DNA from: Amylostereum areolatum
Taxonomy: Eukaryota > Basidiomycota > Agaricomycetes > Russulales > Stereaceae
Direction: 5' to 3'
Length of the DNA stretch: 64,000 nt
NCBI GenBank assembly: GCA_012932865.1
Contig: SAXG01000048.1
Span: 62,001 to 126,000, forward strand
The notes under the pieces were generated by a model that was not told the DNA's origin, made no database searches, and saw nothing but the letters and a program-made list of their open reading frames with translations. The stretch's first letter is position 1. Each line of letters starts with the position of its first letter. Shown here in pieces: positions 1 to 9,331 of this stretch. Position numbers and translations under genes: made by a program.

Positions 1-1
1 C

Positions 2-2718
2 TCGTCGTCATCCGCTGTCTCGCGCACGTCGTCCATCTCGACGCCGCAAAGCTCGCCGCCGCCGGAAGACGAGTTGCCGCCAGCCAAGAAGTTGAAGCAG
101 ACGTTTGATGAAAAGTTCGGCGTCGATGTGAACACGCCCCAGGAGGTTCTCGGTACGTTTTTCAATATCTGTTCCTATGTACATGTGCTCACCGTCTATG
201 CAGAGATGCAGATAAAGACCTGGTCATCGTTGTGTTACCAGCACTACACTCTGCCGCCGACCATCGACAACAAGAACGGCAAAGTCAAGTATAAGTTCCA
301 CTGCAAAATGTAGGCTGTGCTGTATTTTGAGCCAGTCCTCCCGCTGACCGATCTTTAGCCGTCCCTCCGTTGTTGTTATCCGCACTCGGACCGACACCTC
401 GACAAGCAACCTACTTGCGCATGTCCGTGCCTGCGAAGGTATCACAAAGCCTGATCAGTCCACGATCGCCGTCTTCGCTCACGGGAGCACGTACAGCCCC
501 GAGAGGCTTCGGTTGTACATCGACCTTTGGGTCGCTTGCTCGCACCGCCCCTTTGTTATCATTGACGATGAATACTTGGTCAAGATCTTGCGCATGTTCA
601 ACTCGAACGCGGTGATCCCGTCGGATAGCACCATTTTGCGCGACGTGAAGGAGATCTTCACCATCTCCCAGGCCAATGTCAAGGAATTTCTTTTGGTATG
701 TCATATCTTCTGTCGTTCTGCATCTTACTGACTGTATTGCCTACAGAGCCTGCCCGGGATGCACCATATTGGTCTCGATGGCTGGTCGAGCCCGAACGCA
801 ATCTCGTTCCTCGGTGTCGTCGTGTACTTCTTCCACAACGGCGAGATGAAGTCAATCATCCTGGACTTCATCCGCCTCACTCAGGCGCACACTGGCGAGT
901 ATCTCGCCGAGCAGCTGCACATATGCTTGAAGAGGTACGGCCTTGAGGAGAAGGTATGCTGATCTTCCGCTTCCGTTGTCGATTTTGTACTGATCCTCGT
1001 CTAGTTCATTGCTCTCGCGCTCGACAACGCGTCGAACAACGACACCATGCTTCAAGAGCTCGATGTTGTTCTTCCCGACGGCGCTGTTGGTGGCTCCACG
1101 ACCCGTGTCCGGTGCATCTGCCATGTTTTCAACTTGGTTGTCAAGGTACATTTACTTACCCTCCTCACCTTCCGTCTCATGACTAACCTGTGTCAGGCTA
1201 TCCTTGGAAACTTCACCCGCAAGGCGAAGCCGAAGCCCAAGTTGATCAAGGCAGCTGGCTCGACCGACAACGACACGGAGGACGAGGACGAGGACGAGGA
1301 CGACGTGATGCCCGAGCTTGAGCTGTATGAGGAGGAGGAGGACTTCACTCCGGAGGACGAGGAGGAGGAGGATGATGCCCGTCGTGCCTACGACGAGGTG
1401 GAGATCAGTGCGATCGAGAAGGAGGTTGCTGGCCTGCTGAAGGTCTCCTCGGCTGACACTCGGGCTGGGCGGCAGGCGCTGAAGAAGATCACCAAGCTCT
1501 CCACCCGCATCCACTTCTCACCTCAGCTCCGCATCGCCCTCCTTGCTCTCTGCGCTAAGCATCGCACCCCTCAAAGGATCCTCCTCCGCCCCGTTGCGAC
1601 GCGCTGGAACTCGACTGCGGACATGATTGGAAGTGCACTGGAGATCAAAGCCCCAATCAACGCGCTCGTCGCCCAGGACAAGTACAAGCTCCACCAATGT
1701 GTCCTTCAACCTGCCGAGTGGTTGATGCTAGAACAGCTCTATCCAATCTTAAAGGTGTGTATCTTTCCGCTTGACATAGGCTTATCATCCTGACTTCCTC
1801 CTAGCACTTCCTCTTGGCGACAAAGCACATGGAGCAAATGGGCAAGCCCCTCCTCTATCAAGTCATTCCCGCCATCGACATCCTCACCGCCCGTCTCGAG
1901 GACACCGGCTCCAACAAATCTCTCAACATTGTCGTGCGCGCGGCCGCGTTAAGTGGCGCTAAGATCCTCCACAAGTACTATGCGAAGACCGATGAATCCA
2001 TTATGCCGCGCATGGCTATGAGTACGTCGCCGTTCCTCTTACGTCTTCATTCTACTCATGTTTGTTGTAGTGTTTCACCCCAAGTACAAACTCAGCTACT
2101 TCGTACAGCAAGACTGGCCACAGGACTGGATCGACGAAGCCAAGAAGATTGCACGTGGTCAGTGGGCACGATACAAGCCAGATGTTTCCGACGTCGCGCC
2201 ACCTATAGTAAGTATCTCTCGCTTTCATGTGTTGCTTGCAGGTACTCACGTTGTATCTTCCAGGATGAGCTTGTCAACGACATGTTCGACATGGTTGTCG
2301 ACGATGCCCCTGGCGACGAGCTTGAAGAATACTTCAACTCGTCGCGCATCGGGCATGTCTCCGACCCCATCAAGTACTGGCGGCAGCTGCTTCCCAGCCC
2401 GCTTGCCCGGATGGCTCTTGACTTCCTGACTGCACCTGGTACGTCCCGACTTTTCTGTCATTGTGTCAAGACTGACGGAACTCGTATCTAGCCGCCTCCA
2501 CAGACGTTGAACGGGGCTTCTCGCGTGGTGGCCTGACTGTCACGAAGCGGCGCCATGCCCTTTCTGATGAGTCCGTCCGCGCTGCCACTGTCGTCAGTTC
2601 ATGGGCCTCATCGGGCATTGAGGAGCTCGTCAACGAGGATGAGTTGCTCACCGTCTTCCGCAACAAGTCGAAGAGGTCCAAAGGTACTGTAGTTGAGGTT
2701 GAGGAGCTGTCGGACTAA
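2..2718 (+). CDS. hAT-family transposase (5' end outside window)
   Basis: Transposase of a hAT DNA transposon; hAT enzymes cut out and reinsert the element using an RNase H-like fold. About ten exons can be read: 2-152, 204-309, 359-695, 747-953, 1005-1145, 1197-1754, 1805-2021, 2071-2207, 2264-2438 and 2492-2718. An N-terminal BED-like zinc finger is suggested by KYKFHCK followed by NLLAHVRAC. Next come the core motifs GLDGWSSPNAISFLGVVVYF, LALDNASNND and CICHVFNLVVK, an acidic insert of Asp/Glu runs (about 1275-1380), then VATRWNST. The hAT C-terminal dimerisation region ends the protein (ASTDVERGFSRGGLTVTKRR). No stop or frameshift was seen in the spliced frame, so the copy could be recent or active, but the start and left terminus are not visible. 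Family call is firm; exon ends are by eye. Confidence 0.9.
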
Positions 2719-3018
2719 TTCATACTACACCACTGCCCCCCCCCCACTATCCCCCTCCATTTGATCTCCCCCGTGTTCTCTCCTGGCATTGCCTCTCCCC
2801 CATTTGTCTGCGGCTGCCACTACTCCTCCCCCCTCCCCACCTGCTTTATATCTACTCACGCCTCCCCCCTGCCACCGTAATCCCACTGTTCGCATGTCCA
2901 TAGCTTACCTAACTGTCCACCACTATCTTTACATACATAAACCCTGCTCCCTTGAATAAACCTGGACTTTGTGTTGCTTACATTCTGACTTGACTAAGCC
3001 CTGAAATGCTAAGTGCCT

Positions 3019-3178
3019 GACAGGTATCTGACAGGTACCCGCACAGGTAACCTGTGGTACGAGAACTGATACTCGCATCCCTGCGAGTTTGTACCTGACG
3101 AGTACTCGTACTCGGGGATAGCAATACCCACGGATGTGCCTTACAGGTACTCATACAGGTACTCACGGGTATAGCCAC
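3019..3178. repeat. hAT right-end subterminal repeats
   Basis: After the transposase stop (2718) come about 300 bp of C-rich non-coding sequence with a C run near 2738. A cluster of short repeats follows: ACAGGTAC or ACAGGTAT occurs about five times, with inverted GTACCTG and GTACTCG variants between. Clusters of short repeats inside the termini are typical of hAT elements, where they bind transposase. The exact terminal inverted repeat and 8-bp target duplication cannot be set because the left end lies outside the window. Confidence 0.6.
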
Positions 3179-3269
3179 TCGTGAAGAGCTCTACCTCCCA
3201 TCCTCATATTTTCGTACCCACCCTCTTCCGCTCTTGTATCCCACATCAGAACAGCGGTGCCCACATAAA

Positions 3270-4104
3270 ATGTGCGCCTACAAGGGTATCGTCGAAGCCC
3301 GCCCGGCGTGTCACCATCCGAAGTACTATCTGCATGAAAGCATGGTCGTCCTGCGGGTGTGTTTGTTCCCTCGCCTTTCCCCCGTGTCTCTCGACCTGAT
3401 TTTTGTTGAATATTAGGTGGGCGACACGCTTTACTGTGCTCGTCGCGGTGTTCTTGAGCAGTCGAAGTTGATCCGAGACCAACTCTGCGCCCCCAACGAG
3501 ACCGACTCGACGCCACCAGGGACAGATGATGCGCACCCGATCGATATCGTGGGCCTTTCCACCAGCGACTTTGATGCGTCCATTCACTACACCTATCCAG
3601 AGTGCGTCTCTTCATCCGAAGTTGTGGCACTCTGATCTTACTTAAAGGATGAAACAACTCTGAATCAGATTCCAAGATCCGATGTCCCTCGCGCTGTTCG
3701 ACACATGGCTTACGCTTCTTTGCGTGGCAGAGGTGCTGCAAAGCGATACCCTGGTCAAGTTGGCTGTCTCAAAGCTCGATGCCATGTTGCTCAGCGCCGA
3801 TGTCCGTCGACTGGTGCTGAGTTGCCAATATGGGATTACATCCTGGTTCGTACCAGCTTGCCGGGATATCGTGTACTCGGAGAATGTCCTTTCATACGAG
3901 CAGGCATCCCAGCTACGACCCGAGGTCGCGGTCACGCTTTTGCGTATTCAGGCTCGGTACTACGGCGATGTTCATGTGGGATCATCTTCCGATCTTGCCA
4001 GTCTCATCCGGGACGAGATCGCTCTGATGAAAGAATTTGCACCTCAATCTCTTGCACCTACGTATCTGTTTACTGCCAGTGTTTTGCGCAAGGAGCCGGT
4101 ATAG
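3270..4104 (+). CDS. BTB/POZ-type protein, divergent subfamily
   Basis: Predicted BTB/POZ fold protein, possibly an adaptor for cullin-3 ligases (family knowledge, not shown here). Three exons fit: about 3270-3356, 3417-3601 and 3669-4104, with introns starting GTGTGT and GTGCGT. The N-terminal part YLHESMVVLRVGDTLYCARR resembles the first BTB strands and helix; SKLIRDQL sits where family members have SxxFRDM. The C-terminal half is longer and diverges from the other BTB genes here (LFDTWLTLLCVAEVLQSDT, then helical sequence to KEPV). An in-frame ATG also exists at 3234; 3270 was chosen because conservation starts nearby. The gene starts about 90 bp after the hAT end, so its promoter abuts or overlaps the transposon. 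Confidence 0.65.
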
Positions 4105-4764
4105 GATAGAAATCATGCTCGAATAAGTTGTCGCCTCTTCCACGCCGCCGATACACGTACTTATACGACAGGATCAACACATCTCCTCTTCGTGCTTTCT
4201 TCCAAATTGTAGTTTTGAATCCATTCCGAAACTTGTTCATTCCCGACGAAAGATAGCAATACAGAATACTCGAATATGAAAGTTCAGTCGACACTCGCCA
4301 ATGAATATCGTACACCTAGCACTGATGGCAGGAGCACGAATCCGCAGGGACGGCCCTCTCAAGAGCGGTACGAGTCAATGTAAACACCCCCGCTCCATTG
4401 TAGCTCTCACGCGCCTGCATGATATAGGCCACCCTTCCGGACGATAGCCGCGATATCTCGTCCTTCGTGAGACAGTCGGGGCGGGGGACCAGCGTGCGAA
4501 TGGCGGGTATGAGGAAGTGGCACTTCATGCCGTACCGTTCCGCGAGCTCGAGCTGGGTGACGGGGTCGAGCGACGGCTTCTGGAGCACGTAGACTTCTTT
4601 GACGGCGCGCGGCTTGATGTTGTCGAACTTGTAGCGGCTCAAAATGGCCAGGAGGGCGGCCCATTGGCGCATGGTGAGATCAAAGCCGTCGTCCATGCTG
4701 TGGCCCCACGTCAGCGCCCACGGATAGACTGAGAGCGCGCACAGGGAGAACAGACACACCTTTC

Positions 4765-5022
4765 TGTAAGCGTGCCGCTTACAGCCGTTCCTCTTCGGTG
4801 TCCTCGGGCTGCCGCTCTCGGACTCTCTCATGCTTCCTGAACATTGTGCTTGTTTGCTTGTATGTCAGACGAGGCCTTATAGCCTCGTCCATCTTGCATG
4901 TACCGACATTCTTTCTTTTCCCCGAATATCACGTTGTGATCTCCTTTATATCACTGCGTGATCTCTTCTCCTTCGCCTTCCTGTCTTAGTGTTGCCTGCA
5001 CTCAGTGCAGGCTTCCACTTTC
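4765..5022. mobile_element. 258-bp hairpin-rich insertion in BTB copy A
   Basis: Copy B reads directly through CACCTTTCATAGAAG at this point, whereas copy A has 258 extra bases flanked by CTTTC at 4760-4764 and 5018-5022 (candidate 5-bp target duplication). The insert holds five perfect hairpins: CTGTAAGCG/CGCTTACAG (4764-4784), GACGAGGC/GCCTCGTC (4868-4889), ATCAC/GTGAT (4928-4940), ATCAC/GTGAT (4950-4962) and GCCTGCACT/AGTGCAGGC (4994-5012). The two longest-stem hairpins sit at the two ends. No ORF, poly(A) tail or matching terminal inverted repeat was seen. It matches no element class I can name; a small non-autonomous element is the likeliest reading. Confidence 0.6.
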
Positions 5023-5145
5023 ATAGAAGTACTTGAGCAAGACCTCAAGTTCGAGGGCTGTGGTGTCGGGAATGGTGAGAGGCATCCGTTCTTCGTTGTT
5101 CTTGCGCATCATGTCAGAGCCTTCGCCACTGAGCGCCTCGCGAAA

Positions 5146-7082
5146 CATCAGGAAAACTCCCAGTACTTGACAGTCACTTGGGGTACTTGGGCAAGTACCC
5201 CAAGGCCCCAAGTACCCAGTAACATGTACCTTGGCCAAGCCAGGCCACTTACTGGCCCAAGTACATATCTACTTGCCCAAGGTGTCCAAGGTCAGCCTCA
5301 AGGGACCTCAAGTCACTCACCAAGTACACCCAAGTACTCTCAAGCCAGGTCAAGGCTCTATCCCAGGGGGGCCCAGGCTCTCTGAAAGCTTCACTCAAGG
5401 ACATATTATGCAGATATTTCATAAATCAAAAATCATATGTTCATTGAATACTACCAATAAAAGTACAGCTATGACCAGGCATTACAACTACTCTATGTAT
5501 AGTAAGAGATGGCATCATAGATAGGCAGGAAGGAAAGGGGAGGAGAGCATGCAAGATTAGAAAGGAAGATGTCAGTGCGGAGAGCGAACAAAGCGGGGTT
5601 GTGGCCACATACGAAAGGGAGAGACATAGCTCTTCAGCCTCAAGGGCAACAGGGGCATCAGCAATGAGACCGACGGAAGTATAGGTTGACAATAACAAGC
5701 TGCAGGCCCGAGCGCGGCGCGGGCATGATCCTTTGAAGAGCGAATCAGAACTGTGGGCACGTGAGTGAGGGGAGGGAGGAGAGGGGAACATACTGCATAC
5801 CAGCGGAGCGTTAGGCGACAGGGGCGTTGACGTTGAGAACGCAATGAACAATGCAGGAGGGGATGGGATTGGCGGAGAGAAGGGCGGGGCGAGCATTGGG
5901 GCGACGGCAGCACGAGCGACGAGGGTGATGTGGCGGCTGAATTTGACGAGGGCGCGGCGGTTGGGGGTGATGAGGGTGTCAGCAGTTGAGGGCGACACGG
6001 TTGTAGACGTTCGGCGCGATGGGAATGGGGGAGCGCGGGCGCGGAGGCGGATGACGACCGCGGAGGACGACGGGAGAATGAGTGTTGAGGAAAGACAGGG
6101 TTGGGTGGGTGCTGGGGGCGACGAGAGCGTCAGTGGGGGGAGTGATCAGTAGGGACGGGGCACCGACGTTGGGACAACAAGGGCGTAGACATCGACCTCG
6201 ACGAAATGCGGGCAGGCGTTAGGGGTGATGTGGGAGTTGGCAGGGGGAGTGACGGAGGCCCGGGCATTGACCGCGAGGGGCAATGGGAGGACGTTGGAGC
6301 TATGGGCCCGTGCGCGGACATTGAAGGCGACGGAGGAGTTGAGGACGAAGGGGGTTCAAGGGCGACGGGTGCATTGGCAGTGACGTGGCGGTTCGGAGTG
6401 CCGGTAATGTGGCGGTTGAAGGCGAGGACGACGCGGGTGTTGGGGGCGATGAGTGGCGAAAAGAGGGTGAGGGTGTTGGAGGCGACAGCGACGCGGGCGT
6501 CGTAGTAGGCAGTTGTGAGGGCATTGCATGCGACAGTGACGGGTGCGTTGAAGAGGGGACGGGTCCGCTGGCGTCGAGGGCGAGGGTGACGTGGCCGTTG
6601 ATGGCAACGGACACGCGGACACGACGAGGGCAACGGCGTTGAGGGAGGCAACGGCATGACTGTTGACGGTGGTGGCGAGGTCGACAACGGCGGCAACGAC
6701 GAGGTCAGCGGCAGCGGCGACGGCAGCGGCGATGAGGCCGGGTCCCCAACGATGACGGATGTCGTAGTTGAGGACAAGGAGATGACGCGGCGTTGAGCGT
6801 TGATAAAACTGACGAGTCACCTGACTTTTGGTCTTGAAATCCGCTAAGTCGTGATTTTGCATTAGAACTGTAAGTACTTGCACATTCAACCAAGTTATGA
6901 AAGTAAACTACTACAATTCCAAGTAAACTACTACATGCCCAAGTAAACTCCCAATGTCCTTCTATCTGACCAAGATCCCAAGTCTTTTTCTTCCAGTCCA
7001 AGTCCTGTCCAAGTATAATCTCCCAGTCCAAGTTGTTCTGTCAAGTCCAAGTAAGGCTCAAGTACCGGGAGTTTTCCTGATG
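5146..7082. mobile_element. Non-autonomous DNA transposon, 25-bp TIRs, 2-bp TSD
   Basis: Inserted in the BTB exon of copy A. Left end CATCAGGAAAACTCCCAGTA and right end TACCGGGAGTTTTCCTGATG are inverted repeats of about 25 bp with one mismatch. Comparison with copy B fixes the pre-insertion site and gives a 2-bp duplication (AA at 5144-5145 and 7083-7084). Both subterminal zones (about 5150-5400 and 6860-7070) are packed with CAAGTAC/AAGTAAAC-type repeats and include a 13+2+13-bp palindrome at 5177-5204. The interior (about 5520-6800) is G-rich on the plus strand, built of degenerate short repeats (GGCGACG, GCGTTGA) and shows ORF-like stretches on both strands with repetitive translations but no transposase motif. 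Superfamily unassigned: a 2-bp non-TA duplication argues against hAT and Tc1/mariner. Confidence 0.8.
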
Positions 7083-7872
7083 AAGACGGAGGAGTTCTTC
7101 TCCAAGAAATAGCGGTGGATGCGGAAGAGCGACGACTCGGCCTGTTCGCGGTGGCTCAACGTCGATACACGAACGTGAATGCTTTGAGGAGCACGAACCT
7201 GGACGTCTATCATCGTGTCCGCGTCGAAGAAGTATTTTTCATGCTGGGTGGGAGCGACATAGTCCGGCTACGCGTGTGTATCCTCCGGGTGAGGATCGGG
7301 GATGGCCCAAGTGAGAGGTCGAATGGTAAGTAGTATGCACCGGCGGAGAGCTGTGCTGTGTATCCATCGACCCTATAATGGGACCTGAAAGACGGTGCGG
7401 GGAAAGGTGGAGGTGGAGAGAAAGCGACGGCGGTGTCCTGGAAGCCCTAGGCCGTCCATATCCGGGAGTAGGTTTGCGCCACGGATCCATTCAATAATTC
7501 GAGCCGCCTGCAGTTCGTCACTTTGCGTGTGGTTCGCTTCGGGGAGAACATGCACGAGAGATGATAGGATTTGATTTGTGGCGTTTGGTAGTACAAGTCA
7601 CGAAAGGAATAAGCTATGTACAGTGGAAGGGATACGGAAGACGAGAACGGTGGCGCCGAGCCACAAACGCGTTTTTCGCACGCCTCCTCCCCACGTGCAG
7701 ATGTTGTAGGGACCGCTTAAGTTATAGGGTTCCTCGTTTACCCTTCCTCGTTTGACAGCAATGAATAATTCCAGAAACACGATGGTAGCCTACACTCTCC
7801 AAAGAAACCTAGTTTCCCGTAGCCGGACTTCAAACAGAGGACAATCGTTCTAAAAGAAACCATATAGTACAA

Positions 7873-8716
7873 TTAGCATTGATTACAGGAGCACGAATCC
7901 GCAGGGACGGCCCTCTCAATAGCGGTACGAGTCGTCGTAAAAACCCCCGATCCATTGTAGCTCTCGCGCGCCTGCATGATATAGGCCACCCTTTCGGACG
8001 ACAGCCGCGATATCTCGGCCTTCGTAAGACAGTCCGTGCGCGTCACTAGGGTGCGAAGAGCGGGGATGAGGAAGTGGCACTTGACACCGTGCCGTTCCGC
8101 GAGCTCGAGCTGGGTGATGGGGTCGAGCGATGGCTTCTGGAGCACGTAGACCTCTTTGATGGCACGCGGCTTGATGTTGTTGAACTTGTAGCGGGTTGAG
8201 ATGGCCAGGAGGGCGACCCATTGGGGCATGGTGAGACGGAAGCCGTAGTCCATGCTGTATTCCCACGTTGACGACCGCCGAGAGATGCGCACAAAGAGCA
8301 GACGCACCTTTCATAGAAGTACTTGAGCAAGACCTCAAATTCAAGGGCGGTGGTGTTGTCCAGAATTAGACGCATCTGCTCTTCGCTGTTTTTGCCCATC
8401 GTGTCAGAGCCTTCGCCGCTGATCGCCTGGCGAAAGTCGGAGGAGTTCTTCTCCAAGAAATAGCGGTGGATGCGGAAGAGCGATGACTCGACCTGTTCGC
8501 GACAGCGGCTCAAGACACGAACGCGAACGTTCTGAGGAGCACATACCTGGACGTTTATCATCGTGTCCGTATCGATGAAGTATTTTCCGTGGTGCGTGGG
8601 AGCGACATATTCGGGCTACACGTAACGTCTGTGTGATGATGGTCCGAGTGAAGAGGACGAGTGGTACGCACCGGGGGAGAGCCAAGCGTGTGCTTTGTAT
8701 CCATTGACCCGGTCAT
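7873..8716 (-). CDS. BTB/POZ domain protein, copy B
   Basis: Intact member of the tandem pair. Four exons on the minus strand: start at 8716 (MTGSMDTKHTLGSPP), a ~57-bp intron, PEYVAPTHHGKYFIDTDTM, an intron at 8493-8546, the BTB core VESSLFRIHRYFLEKNSS to VLLKYFYE, an intron at 8255-8307, and the helical half DYGFRLTMPQWVALLAI to SCSCNQC at 7873. The core holds the usual BTB order: strand-turn (VESSLFRIHRYFL), the SxxFRQ helix, an acidic loop, then LILDNTTALEFEVLLKYFY. The start was chosen because an upstream exon splices in frame and is also present in copy A. The C-terminal Cys pair pattern CSCxxC is shared by both copies. Function by family: likely dimeric adaptor, possibly for a cullin-3 ligase. 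Confidence 0.85.
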
Positions 8717-9065
8717 GGATCCTGAAAGACGGTGCGAGGAAGGGCGAAGGCGGAAAGAAAGCGACGGCGGTGACGGTTTCCTAGAAAACCTAGGACGTCC
8801 ATATTCGGGAGTAGGGTTGCGCCACGGATCCGTTCAGAGAGACTAATAGATATTCGAGCCGCCTAGACTCTAGAGTATCGATGCTTCATTTTACGCGTGG
8901 TCGTTTCGGGGAGGACATGCGCGCAAGATGATACGGTGTAAGTTGTGTCGTTTAGTAGTAGAGGTCACGAAAAGATAAATTACAGTGGAAGGAGTACGGA
9001 AGACGGAAAAGAACGGTGGCTCCGAGCCACAAGCGCGTTTTGTTCGCACGCCTCCTCCCCACGTG

Positions 9066-9331
9066 CCGACTTGACTGTCCTCTCTCCTATTACTATTACT
9101 AAGCCTGCTGGCACTTTTCCAAGTACTTGTTCCTGCTGGTTCCGAACCTGGTCCTCTGCAAGCTACATCTCCCTACCGTTTCGCTTATCAGCGTCTCCCC
9201 ACGACCTCTAGCCAAGGATACCACCATGGACCGAACGGAATATGACCTGGGGATCTGTATGCTCTCCCCACTTCGTCGCATCCAGTACCGTCAGGCTTAA
9301 TTCCAAAGCGTCTTCTATAATCATATCTCTC
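9066..9331. other. Intergenic, no feature seen
   Basis: Sequence between the duplicated BTB upstream unit and the kelch-MYND gene. No domain, RNA gene or repeat was recognised. It should hold the promoter of the plus-strand gene that follows. Confidence 0.5.

Larger units (their letters stand above)
4316..7367 (-). pseudogene. BTB/POZ gene, copy A, broken by two insertions
   Basis: Older or broken member of a tandem pair with the gene at 7873-8716. Read on the minus strand: first exon at 7367 (MDTQHSSPP), then PDYVAPTQHEKYFFDADTM, a ~55-bp intron, and the BTB start AESSLFRIHRYFLEKNSS. It stops at a 1,937-bp transposon (5146-7082). The BTB core resumes at about 5143 (FREALSGEGSDMM to VLLKYFYE), is cut again by a 258-bp hairpin-rich insertion (4765-5022), and ends with the helical half (MDDGFDLTMRQWAALLAI to SCSCHQC) at 4316. 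The coding frame on both sides of the transposon is still open. Loss of function is inferred from the two insertions. Confidence 0.85.
4316..9065. repeat. Tandem segmental duplication of a BTB gene
   Basis: The unit 4316-7690 (minus its insertions) and the unit 7873-9065 are homologous over the coding region and about 330 bp of upstream DNA. Shared upstream blocks include GAGAAAGCGACGGCGGTG-like and GTTGCGCCACGGATCC-like stretches (about 7415-7485 and 8755-8830), then GAGCCACAAACGCG and CGCCTCCTCCCCACGTGC (about 7655-7700 and 9020-9065). Both copies are on the minus strand, so it is a direct tandem duplication that carried its promoter. About 180 bp between the units (7691-7872) shows nothing else. 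Confidence 0.85.

Noticed and set aside
5441..6777. Long ORFs inside the transposon on both strands
   Set aside because: Translations are repetitive and low-complexity, and no transposase or other domain is visible; explained by G-rich degenerate repeats.
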